From NCBI GenBank assembly GCA_001775255.1, contig MFCJ01000028.1:1-10853 (forward strand): a stretch of DNA of 10,853 nt. The letters are read 5' to 3'. Numbering within the stretch: position 1 is the stretch's first letter; each line of letters starts with the position of its first letter. Below, one piece after another: positions 1-6,055 of the stretch. Both the position numbers and the translations under genes were made by a program. This DNA is from Candidatus Dadabacteria bacterium RIFCSPHIGHO2_12_FULL_53_21 (GTDB taxonomy: Bacteria; Desulfobacterota_D; UBA1144; Nemesobacterales; UBA2774). The notes beneath the pieces are model-generated. The model was not told the DNA's origin. It did not search any database and worked only from the letters and a program-made list of their open reading frames with translations.

Positions 1-1
1 C

Positions 2-1492
2 GAGCCCTTCATGGAAGCTGAAAAGCTTAAATCAGGCGGCAGCAGGGCCAGGGGGAAATTCGTAATAGCGACCGTCAAGGGGGACGTCCACGATATAGGA
101 AAAAATATCGTCTCCGTGGTACTGGGCTGCAATAATTACGAGGTATTTGATTTAGGCGTGATGGTCCCCTGCGAGAATATTCTGAAAAAGGCGAAGGAAG
201 TGGACGCGAATATCATTGGATTGAGCGGCCTCATCACCCCTTCGCTCGACGAGATGGTCCATAACGCTTCCGAGATGGAGAGGCAGGGGTTCAGGACCCC
301 GCTCCTTATAGGGGGAGCCACCACGAGCAAGGCCCATACGGCGATAAAAATAGCCCCCCACTACAGCGGCGTCGTGAGCCATGTGCTCGACGCCTCCCTC
401 GTCGTAGGGGTATGCAACGACCTGCTCAACCCTGAAAAGCACGGGGCATTCGTAAAGGAGCAGGCAAAGAGGCACGACGAGCTCAGAAGGCTCCACGAGA
501 AATCGAAGCTGAAAACGGGATACCTTACGATAGACCGGGCCAGGGCGAAGGGGTTTGCCGAGGATTGGAAGAAAGCCGGGATCGACGTGCCTGAAAAGCT
601 CGGAGTCCAGGTATTCGACCACATAGACCTCGAATTCGTCATACCTTTCATAGACTGGTCGCCGTTCTTCTGGGTGTGGGAGCTCAAGGGACAATACCCG
701 AAGATACTCGAGCACAAGAAATGGGGCAAGCAGGCGAAGAACTTATTCGACGACGCTCAAAAGATACTGAAACGCATAGTCTCCGAAAAAAGGTTCAGGC
801 CCAAAGCGGTGCTCGCGTTCTGGCCCGCGGCCAGGAAAGGGGACGACGTCGAGGTTTACTCAGACGTGAGCCATAAGCAGGCTATCGCCTCGTTCCACTT
901 CCTCCGCCAGCAAAAGGACAGGGGGGAGAACGAAAAATACCTCTGCCTGGCCGATTTCGTGGCGCCCGCGGATTCGGGGCGGGAGGACTATCTGGGCGGG
1001 TTCGTCGTCACGGCGGGCGAGGGCGTCGAGCAATACGCCGATTACTTCAAGGGGAAGAACGACGATTACTCGGCGATCATGGTACAGGCGCTCGGGGACA
1101 GGATAGCCGAGGCGATGGCCGAGATGATGCACAAAAAGGCGCGCGAGAACTGGGGTTACGGAAAAAACGAAAACCTCTCATACGAGGATATGAAGAAGGA
1201 AAAGTACAGGGGCATCAGGCCCGCGCCCGGTTATCCGGCGTGTCCCGACCACACGGAGAAAGAAACGTTATGGCGCCTGCTCGATGCAGAGAAGAACATA
1301 GGCGCAAGACTCACCGAGAACTACGCCATATACCCTCCGAGCTCGGTTGCGGGACTTTATTTCGCCCATCCCGGGGCGAAGTATTTTCACGTCGGAGAGA
1401 TAGACAGGGACCAGGCGGAGGACTACGCCGGGCGGAAGTACATGACACTTACGGAAGTCGAGAAGTGGCTCAGGCCCAATCTCGGCTACTGA
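2..1492 (+). CDS. metH: Cobalamin-dependent methionine synthase, C-terminal part (partial, 5' end outside window)
   Basis: This is the C-terminal part of B12-dependent methionine synthase, a cytoplasmic enzyme that moves a methyl group from methyl-tetrahydrofolate to homocysteine through cobalamin. The reading frame is open to the window edge, so the Met at position 11 is internal; residues are counted from it. The B12-binding domain comes first (about 15-150). It has the GDVHDIGKN motif, whose His27 (bases 89-91) is the lower axial cobalt ligand in this family, then GLSGLITPSLDEM and LIGGATTSKAHTA. The S-adenosylmethionine-binding reactivation domain follows (about 170-490), with the RPAPGYP motif at Arg403-Tyr408, and the protein ends in the family-typical WLRPNLGY. 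The homocysteine and folate domains lie upstream of the window. The reactivation domain implies repair of oxidised cobalamin by a flavodoxin-type reductant. The gene ends 12 nt before a convergent gene, with no obvious terminator. The call is very secure. Confidence 0.97.
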   Translation, partial: EPFMEAEKLKSGGSRARGKFVIATVKGDVHDIGKNIVSVVLGCNNYEVFDLGVMVPCENILKKAKEVDANIIGLSGLITPSLDEMVHNASEMERQGFRTPLLIGGATTSKAHTAIKIAPHYSGVVSHVLDASLVVGVCNDLLNPEKHGAFVKEQAKRHDELRRLHEKSKLKTGYLTIDRARAKGFAEDWKKAGIDVPEKLGVQVFDHIDLEFVIPFIDWSPFFWVWELKGQYPKILEHKKWGKQAKNLFDDAQKILKRIVSEKRFRPKAVLAFWPAARKGDDVEVYSDVSHKQAIASFHFLRQQKDRGENEKYLCLADFVAPADSGREDYLGGFVVTAGEGVEQYADYFKGKNDDYSAIMVQALGDRIAEAMAEMMHKKARENWGYGKNENLSYEDMKKEKYRGIRPAPGYPACPDHTEKETLWRLLDAEKNIGARLTENYAIYPPSSVAGLYFAHPGAKYFHVGEIDRDQAEDYAGRKYMTLTEVEKWLRPNLGY

Positions 1493-1504
1493 GCTGGAAA
1501 GGGT

Positions 1505-1894
1505 TTAATCGTAAACGGTGGTAATACCCGAAAGTATCTCTATCAATTCGAGAGAGAACCTCGACCTCGGAAGGACAATATCGTAACCGGCATCGAGGGC
1601 ATCTTTCATGAGCCCTTTCTCGACATGGGGCAGGTAGCCTAAAACCCGTGCTCCCTTGAGATTATCCCGACCCTTCAGTATCCCGATCAATTCAAGGGCA
1701 TTGATTTTCTTGTTCGCGAGGTCGACGATAATGAGTGAAGGGGTTCCGGAAAGCGCCGCTCCTGCAACCCACTCCGCCCCTTTCATAAATTCTATATCCA
1801 GCCCGGCTGACTCGGCGGCTTGCCTGATCTTGGACGCGAAAAAAATATCGTCCAGTATGGCGACTGCGTACACGCGGTTTTTATTATCTGCCAT
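1505..1894 (-). CDS. Atypical response-regulator receiver-like protein, single domain
   Basis: This 129-residue protein resembles a stand-alone CheY-like receiver with no output domain. The first strand ends in the acidic pair Asp15-Asp16 (AVAILDDIFF), and LIIVDL supplies Asp58 where the phospho-acceptor would lie. The other switch residues are not canonical. The usual Thr/Ser strand reads GYLPHV (86-91), and the usual Lys-Pro strand reads IVLPRSRF (106-113). I recall similar short proteins with DD-x-FF, SHV and PRS-x-F motifs in many bacteria, annotated loosely as response regulators; that is memory, not a search. I chose ATG 1894 because GTGAG lies about 8 nt upstream and the alignable domain starts there. 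The open frame extends to 1960, but that would overlap the start of the divergent HAD gene. No histidine kinase is adjacent. The fold assignment is fairly good; the function is unknown. Confidence 0.75.
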   Translation of the reverse strand: MADNKNRVYAVAILDDIFFASKIRQAAESAGLDIEFMKGAEWVAGAALSGTPSLIIVDLANKKINALELIGILKGRDNLKGARVLGYLPHVEKGLMKDALDAGYDIVLPRSRFSLELIEILSGITTVYD

Positions 1895-1910
1895 TCTATT
1901 ACTCACTTTA

Positions 1911-1945
1911 AAAATAGAGTGTATATTAAATCCCCGTTCACTCAA
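1911..1945 (-). promoter_or_regulatory. Candidate promoter for the receiver-like gene
   Basis: On the minus strand, TTGAGT (1940-1945) and TACACT (1918-1923) are separated by 16 nt. Each matches the sigma-70 consensus imperfectly. Transcription would begin near 1911, giving a leader of about 17 nt that holds the GTGAG ribosome-binding-like sequence. The site lies in the 64-nt gap shared with the divergent HAD gene, so both genes could share regulation. It was found by eye only. Confidence 0.3.
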
Positions 1946-1958
1946 AACGGTGGAGCTC

Positions 1959-2678
1959 ATGAAAAAAAGGGACAGGATAAAGACGATATTCTTCGACGCG
2001 GCCGATACGCTCTTCTACATAAGACGTGGGCTCGGTCACACGTACGCCGAGGTCGCGAGAAAGTACGGCACAGACCCGGACCCTTCCGATATCAAGAAGG
2101 CGTTCTCCCGCGCGTTTAAATCGGCCCCGCCGCTCGCCTTCGGGAACGTTTCGGAAGAAGAGAGAAGGAGACTCGAAAGGGAATGGTGGAAGGCTATCGT
2201 GGAAAGCGTTTATTCGGAGATAGGCATGTTCGAGGAGTTCGACCCTCACTTCGATGAGCTATTCGAGGTGTTCAGGGGAGAGGCGTGGACGCTCTTTCCC
2301 GAAACCGTCGATGTACTGTCGACTCTCAAGAGCAGGGGCTACAGCCTCGGCATTATATCCAACTTCGACTCGAGGGTTTACGACGTCATGAGGGATTTGG
2401 GTATCTACGAATACTTCGACCTCGTCGTAATATCGAGCGAAGCGGGTCACGCCAAACCGTCCCACGGAATTTTCTCGATAGCCCTCGAGCGCGCAGGCAG
2501 GGAGTCCCACGAGGTGATACACGTGGGGGACGACCTCTGCAACGACTTCCACGGGGCGAGGGCGCTGGGCATCAGGGCGCTCCTCCTCGACAGGGAAGGG
2601 GAATATGCCGGGGTCCGGGGTATGGACAGGTTGGAAAACCTCACCGCGATTAAAAGCGTCCTCGGCAAAAAGGCCTGA
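1959..2678 (+). CDS. HAD-superfamily hydrolase (subfamily IA, REG-2/HDHD3-like)
   Basis: This 239-residue cytoplasmic protein is a haloacid dehalogenase-superfamily hydrolase with a helical cap. Motif I is FFDAADTLF, with the nucleophile Asp13. The +2 position, normally the general acid/base Asp, is Ala15. Motif II is ISNFD (Ser134-Asn135), motif III is the Lys166 region (HAKPSHGIF), and motif IV is VGDDLCND (Asp191-Asp192 and Asn195-Asp196). The cap, about residues 20-110, starts with a segment like GHTYAEVARKYG. A non-Asp +2 residue with such a cap resembles the eukaryote/cyanobacteria-type REG-2/HDHD3 group (my recollection). Substrate cannot be read from sequence; a small phosphorylated metabolite is the generic expectation. 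The ATG at 1959 is preceded by GGTGGAG at good spacing, so the longer open frame upstream, which runs antisense through the receiver-like gene, was not used. Confidence 0.88.
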   Translation: MKKRDRIKTIFFDAADTLFYIRRGLGHTYAEVARKYGTDPDPSDIKKAFSRAFKSAPPLAFGNVSEEERRRLEREWWKAIVESVYSEIGMFEEFDPHFDELFEVFRGEAWTLFPETVDVLSTLKSRGYSLGIISNFDSRVYDVMRDLGIYEYFDLVVISSEAGHAKPSHGIFSIALERAGRESHEVIHVGDDLCNDFHGARALGIRALLLDREGEYAGVRGMDRLENLTAIKSVLGKKA

Positions 2679-2740
2679 GCCCGGCGATATATATCTATCG
2701 GTGAGTATTCGTCACGCGGAAAAAGAGCGGCGCTCATAAA

Positions 2741-2785
2741 CCGGGACAGCATAGTCCCCGGTCAGCGGGCACACACATTGTGTGT
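2741..2785. terminator. Tandem stem-loops downstream of the HAD gene, possible weak terminator
   Basis: Two stem-loops follow each other here: CCGGGAC with GTCCCCGG around a loop of about six bases, and ACACACA with TGTGTGT around one base. The second is followed only by CTTTACTG, which is not a proper T tract. They lie 62-107 nt after the HAD stop codon, between convergent genes, where a terminator is expected. Termination remains an inference, and they may be structured leftovers of a repeat. Confidence 0.25.
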
Positions 2786-2860
2786 CTTTACTGTTCCTTC
2801 CAACTCCTATGCTCAAACCGGCAACAAAATCAATCCCGTTCGCCTTGCGCCTGCTATTTA

Positions 2861-2897
2861 TTTTCCCCCTTAGAAAAAGGGGGATTCAGGGGGATTT
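2861..2897. repeat. Dispersed G-rich intergenic repeat element (single copy in window)
   Basis: The element has a CCCCCTT (2865-2871) / AAGGGGG (2877-2883) stem with an AGAAA loop. Two near-identical units, GGGGGATT (2879-2886) and GGGGGATTT (2889-2897), follow with CA between them. From memory, short elements of this form, which translate to strings such as PLRKRGIQGDL, recur between genes in many deltaproteobacterial, Nitrospira-like and cyanobacterial genomes. Only one copy is visible here, so its repeat status rests on that recollection. No transposase or target-site duplication can be seen. Confidence 0.5.
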
Positions 2898-3052
2898 AGT
2901 TTTCCAGAATCTTGGCAACGGCTTACGCGAAAGATCGCTTCAAAATATTTTAGGCAATGGAGGAATTAAATAATTTTTAGCGTTAGCGAGTTTAACGAAT
3001 TCCGTGCAGTGCATTCAAAGACCACACTACGTGTGCTTTGCCTTATTGAAAG

Positions 3053-3064
3053 ATCACATGTGAT
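3053..3064. repeat. Perfect 12-bp palindrome over the stop codon of the DUF4177-like gene
   Basis: ATCACATGTGAT is a perfect palindrome. With AAAG on one side and TCTTT on the other it extends to a stem of about 10 pairs with one bulged base. It contains the stop codon of the minus-strand gene. It could be an mRNA 3'-end structure or a protein-binding site. It has TCACA before TGTGA, the reverse order of a CRP/FNR-type site, so I do not call it one. Confidence 0.4.
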
Positions 3065-3254
3065 TCTTTACCGCCTCGTTCCTGTTGGAGGCGAAAACTA
3101 TGAAAGCCATGGACGGCCTTCTGGATGATTCCCTCATGGCGAAGTGTATGCCGTCGAGCACCCAGCCCTCGCCGACCCACCGGTTAATTACCTTCTCCAG
3201 CTCCTCGTCAGTGACGACCGCGACCTCGACCACCTTGTAGCTCGTGTATTCCAT
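3054..3254 (-). CDS. Small DUF4177-like protein translationally linked to hemB
   Basis: This 66-residue soluble protein of unknown function resembles the DUF4177 family in layout. A YKVVEV strand (6-11) is followed by a helix DEELEKVINRWVGEGW (16-31) and then by strands around LDGIHFAMRE and MAFIVFA. The conserved-looking core is GEGW (28-31) and the ESSRRPSMAFI stretch (42-52). It has no signal peptide, membrane segment or cysteine pair. Its ATG lies 3 nt after the hemB stop (TAA CCT ATG), so it is very likely the second gene of the hemB transcript and reads through re-initiation; only a weak GGAAAT precedes it. I recall similar short proteins in deltaproteobacteria. The intact frame, tight spacing and family-like pattern make it a real gene; a link to haem synthesis is only contextual. 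Confidence 0.75.
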   Translation of the reverse strand: MEYTSYKVVEVAVVTDEELEKVINRWVGEGWVLDGIHFAMRESSRRPSMAFIVFASNRNEAVKNHM

Positions 3255-3257
3255 AGG

Positions 3258-4241
3258 TTATTTCCGGGACCTGTTCAGAAGCCTCGCCGCTTCCATGGCG
3301 TGGTAAGTGATGATGAGATCGGCCCCGGCCCTCTTGATGCTCGTCAGTATCTCCATCATGACCTCCGCTTCGTCTATCCACCCCATGCGCCCCGCGGCCT
3401 TGACCATGGAATACTCACCGCTCACGTTGTAAGCCGCAATAGGGTGATCGAACTCCTCCCTCGCGGCCCTGATAACATCGAGATAGGATAGCGCGGGCTT
3501 TATCATCACTATATCCGCACCCTCCTCTATATCGAGGGCGATCTCCCTCATCGCCTCCCTGACATTGCGGTGGTCCATCTGGTAGCCCTTCCTGTCCCCG
3601 AACTGGGGTGGGGACTCCGCAGCCTCCCTGAAAGGGCCGTAAAAGGAAGAGGCGTACTTCGCGGAGTAGGCCATTATCGGCAGGCTCTCGAAGCCGTTAT
3701 CGTCGAGCGCGTCCCTTATGACCCCCACGCGTCCGTCCATCATGTCGGACGGAGCGACCATATCGGCCCCGGCTTCCGCGTGAGAGAGGGCCATTTTGGC
3801 TAGATATTCTATAGTCTCGTCGTTATCCACGACGCCCTGCTTGATAATGCCGCAGTGCCCGTGGCTCGTGTACTCGCACATGCAGACGTCCGTAATGACT
3901 ACGAGTCCCTTTGCCTTCTTTTTCAGCTCCCTCACGGCCTTCTGTATAACGCCGTTCGGATCGTAACCCTCAGAGCCCGTCTCGTCCTTCTTTTCGGGTA
4001 TCCCGAAGAGGAGTATCGAATTGATGCCGAGCTTCCCGGCCTCGACCGCTTCCTTCACGATATTGTCCGCCGATTGCTTGTAGATCCCGGGCATCGAGCT
4101 TACTTCCTCTTTCTGACCCTTGCCCGGCGTGACGAACATCGGGTATATGAGTCCCCCCGCCGATATAGAGGTCTCGGCGATCATGTCTCTAAGCCGCTCG
4201 TTTTTTCTGAGCCTTCTCGGACGGTAGGCGGGAAAATACAT
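3258..4241 (-). CDS. hemB: Delta-aminolevulinic acid dehydratase (porphobilinogen synthase)
   Basis: This enzyme condenses two molecules of 5-aminolevulinate into porphobilinogen, the second common step of haem, sirohaem and cobalamin synthesis, and acts in the cytoplasm as a homo-octamer. At 327 residues it has normal family length. It opens with the typical YFPAYRPRRLRKNERLRDM. The active-site zinc ligands Cys120, Cys122 and Cys130 lie in DVCMCEYTSHGHCG, so this is the zinc-dependent type. The Schiff-base lysines are Lys195 (AYSAKYASSFYG) and Lys248 (IMIKPALSY). APSDMMDGRVG is also intact. I chose ATG 4241 because homologues start here and no upstream ATG or GTG extends the frame sensibly; a longer frame back to TTG 4370 would overlap the glnS start. 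No Shine-Dalgarno sequence precedes ATG 4241. The gene is divergent from glnS and is followed after 3 nt by the DUF4177-like gene. Confidence 0.97.
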   Translation of the reverse strand: MYFPAYRPRRLRKNERLRDMIAETSISAGGLIYPMFVTPGKGQKEEVSSMPGIYKQSADNIVKEAVEAGKLGINSILLFGIPEKKDETGSEGYDPNGVIQKAVRELKKKAKGLVVITDVCMCEYTSHGHCGIIKQGVVDNDETIEYLAKMALSHAEAGADMVAPSDMMDGRVGVIRDALDDNGFESLPIMAYSAKYASSFYGPFREAAESPPQFGDRKGYQMDHRNVREAMREIALDIEEGADIVMIKPALSYLDVIRAAREEFDHPIAAYNVSGEYSMVKAAGRMGWIDEAEVMMEILTSIKRAGADLIITYHAMEAARLLNRSRK

Positions 4242-4242
4242 T

Positions 4243-4279
4243 GCTATTAATATTAATTGCTCTTTAGACGGTAAGTCAA
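4243..4279 (-). promoter_or_regulatory. Candidate hemB promoter giving a leaderless or near-leaderless mRNA
   Basis: On the minus strand a good -35, TTGACT (4274-4279), is followed after 18 nt by TAATAT (4250-4255). The hemB ATG begins only 8 nt beyond this -10, so transcription would start at or within two or three bases of the start codon. That agrees with the missing ribosome-binding sequence. The -10 matches the consensus at four of six positions, so the call is moderate. Confidence 0.4.
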
Positions 4280-4308
4280 TAAACGACTCGTATTTACCTG
4301 CATAATTT

Positions 4309-4336
4309 TTGATGTTTTCGGGGTTTTGTATATTAT
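4309..4336 (+). promoter_or_regulatory. Candidate glnS promoter
   Basis: TTGATG (4309-4314) and TATTAT (4331-4336) are 16 nt apart in the AT-rich gap between hemB and glnS. Transcription would start near 4343, giving a leader of roughly 27 nt. The glnS start itself has no strong ribosome-binding sequence (TATAAGACA precedes ATG). The elements do not overlap the proposed hemB promoter, so the two genes could be controlled independently. Confidence 0.4.
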
Positions 4337-4369
4337 TAATCCCCGGCAGAACCGCCGCGGTATAAGACA

Positions 4370-6055
4370 ATGGACGACGATAAAGAAAAGAAGAGCCTCG
4401 ATTTCATAAGGGCGGTCATCGAAGAAGACCTGGAGAGCGGGAAATACGGGGGCAGGGTCTCGACCAGGTTCCCTCCCGAGCCGAACGGCTACCTCCACAT
4501 AGGGCACGCGAAATCGATATGCCTCAACTTCGGCGCCGCCGGGGAATACGGGGGCACCTGCAACCTCAGGTTCGACGACACGAACCCCGCGAAGGAAGAC
4601 ACCGAATTTGTCGAATCTATAATAAAAGACGTCAGGTGGCTCGGCTTTGACTGGGACGACAGGCTTTACCACGCATCAGACTATTTCCAGCCGTTATACG
4701 ATTACGCAGTCGAGCTTATAAAGAAGGGCAAGGCGTACGTCGACAGCCTGAGCGCCGACGAGATAAGGGATTACAGGGGCACGCTCAGCGAGCCCGGAAG
4801 GGAAAGCCCTTACAGGGACAGACCCGCCCAAGAAAACCTAGACCTCTTCGAGCGTATGAAAAAGGGCGAATTCGAGGAGGGCGCACACGTGCTCCGGGCG
4901 AAGATAGACATGTCCTCGGGCAACATCAACATGCGCGACCCGGTCATGTACAGGATACTCCGGGAGCCCCATTACAGGACGGGCGACGCATGGCGCATCT
5001 ATCCGATGTACGATTACGCCCACTGCATATCGGACTCTATAGAGGGGATAACGCATTCGCTCTGCACGCTCGAGTTCGAGGACCACAGACCCCTATACGA
5101 CTGGTTCCTGGACGAGCTCGGCATATATCACCCTCAGCAGATCGAATTTTCGCGCCTCAACCTAAACTACACAATCATGAGCAAGAGACGGCTCCTCGAG
5201 CTCGTGCAGAAGGGATATGTCAACGGATGGGACGACCCCAGGATGCCCACGATCTCGGGCCTGAGGAGGAGGGGATACACCCCGGCATCGATAAGGAATT
5301 TCTGCTCCAGGATTGGCGTCACCAAGCAGGAGAGCGTGATAGACATGTCGCTCCTCGAGCACAGCGTGAGGGACGACCTCAATAAAAAGGCCCTCCGCGT
5401 GATGGGGGTGCTCGACCCGCTCAAGGTGGTGATAACGAACTACCCCGAAGGCCTCGCAGAGGAAATGGATGCGGTGAATAACCCCGAGGACGAAGGCATG
5501 GGGAAGAGGAAAGTGCCTTTCTCCGGAGAGCTCTACATCGAAAGGGACGATTTTATGGAAGACCCGCCCAAGAAGTTCTACCGCCTCTCGCCGGGCGTCG
5601 AAGTAAGGCTCAGGTACGCCTATTTCATTAAATGCACGGACGTCGTAAAGGACGAAAAGGGTGAAATAACTGAGCTCCGCTGTACGTACGACCCGGCTAC
5701 CAGGGGAGGGGACGCCCCCGACGGCAGAAAGGTCAGGGCGACCATTCACTGGGTATCGGCGAAACACGCCGTCACTGCAGAGGTCAGGCTCTACGACAGG
5801 CTCTTTACGGACCCCGAGCCCGGAAGCGGCGGCGGGGACTATAAGGACTATCTCAACCCGCACTCGCTCTCCGTACTTAAGGACTGCAGGCTCGAGCCCG
5901 GTCTTGCCGGCGCAGAGCCCGGCGTCAATTATCAGTTCGAGAGACTGGGCTATTTCACGCCCGACTACATCGATTCGAAAAAAGGCTCCCCGGTATTCAA
6001 CAGGACGGTCACACTCAAAGACACCTGGGCCAGGGAAAAGGGCAAACAGGATTAG
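4370..6055 (+). CDS. glnS: Glutaminyl-tRNA synthetase
   Basis: GlnRS attaches glutamine to tRNA-Gln in the cytoplasm, using ATP. At 561 residues it is close to the E. coli enzyme in length. The class I signature PPEPNGYLHIGHAKS places the HIGH motif at His43-His46. The KMSKS counterpart is IMSKRRL, with Met270-Ser271-Lys272. RFDDTNPAKE and DAWRIYPMYDYAHCISD, characteristic of GlnRS rather than GluRS, are present. The C-terminal beta-barrel anticodon-binding region runs from about residue 340 and ends in the GlnRS-typical YFTPDYIDSK stretch. The gene indicates direct glutaminylation, which many bacteria lack because they use GluRS plus GatCAB. Its TAG stop overlaps by 4 nt the stop of the opposing PurN-like gene, and it is divergent from hemB. 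There is no frameshift or missing motif. Confidence 0.97.
   Translation: MDDDKEKKSLDFIRAVIEEDLESGKYGGRVSTRFPPEPNGYLHIGHAKSICLNFGAAGEYGGTCNLRFDDTNPAKEDTEFVESIIKDVRWLGFDWDDRLYHASDYFQPLYDYAVELIKKGKAYVDSLSADEIRDYRGTLSEPGRESPYRDRPAQENLDLFERMKKGEFEEGAHVLRAKIDMSSGNINMRDPVMYRILREPHYRTGDAWRIYPMYDYAHCISDSIEGITHSLCTLEFEDHRPLYDWFLDELGIYHPQQIEFSRLNLNYTIMSKRRLLELVQKGYVNGWDDPRMPTISGLRRRGYTPASIRNFCSRIGVTKQESVIDMSLLEHSVRDDLNKKALRVMGVLDPLKVVITNYPEGLAEEMDAVNNPEDEGMGKRKVPFSGELYIERDDFMEDPPKKFYRLSPGVEVRLRYAYFIKCTDVVKDEKGEITELRCTYDPATRGGDAPDGRKVRATIHWVSAKHAVTAEVRLYDRLFTDPEPGSGGGDYKDYLNPHSLSVLKDCRLEPGLAGAEPGVNYQFERLGYFTPDYIDSKKGSPVFNRTVTLKDTWAREKGKQD

Larger units (their letters stand above)
2679..3053. other. Gene-free, hairpin-rich intergenic region
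   Basis: This 375-nt stretch lies between the convergent ends of the HAD gene and the DUF4177-like gene. I see no convincing gene in it. It holds small inverted repeats at 2725-2735 (GAGCG-G-CGCTC), 2741-2761 (CCGGGAC and GTCCCCGG with one bulged base), 2771-2785 (ACACACA-T-TGTGTGT) and 3017-3039 (CACAC-TAC-GTGTG with AAAG/CTTT outside). A G-rich repeat-like element sits at 2861-2897. None of the hairpins is followed by a long T run on either strand, so intrinsic termination is possible but not clearly shown. A short frame from 2782 to 2973 translates the repeat itself and is not a credible gene. Confidence 0.7.

Noticed and set aside
152..715. Long open frame on the minus strand inside metH
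   Set aside because: It is antisense to a fully conserved part of metH, and its product, rich in Arg, Glu, Tyr and Val, resembles no family. It is a shadow of the GC-biased coding strand.
1656..1958. N-terminal extension of the HAD hydrolase frame
   Set aside because: The extension would run antisense through the receiver-like gene, and the HAD fold begins right after ATG 1959, which has a good GGTGGAG ribosome-binding sequence.
2782..2973. 63-codon frame in the intergenic region
   Set aside because: It translates the G-rich repeat and its flanks. The start has no ribosome-binding sequence, and the product resembles known spurious translations of such repeats.
3053..3064. CRP/FNR-type operator
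   Set aside because: The half-sites are in the wrong order (TCACA then TGTGA, no spacer), and the palindrome lies at a gene end, not upstream of a promoter.
4242..4370. 43-residue N-terminal extension of HemB starting from TTG
   Set aside because: HemB homologues begin at YFPAYRPRR. The extension would start at the very base where glnS starts and would cover the promoter region.
5162..5863. 233-codon minus-strand open frame inside glnS
   Set aside because: It lies wholly antisense to the C-terminal half of a clear GlnRS, and the translation has no recognisable domain. Long antisense frames are common under this codon usage.
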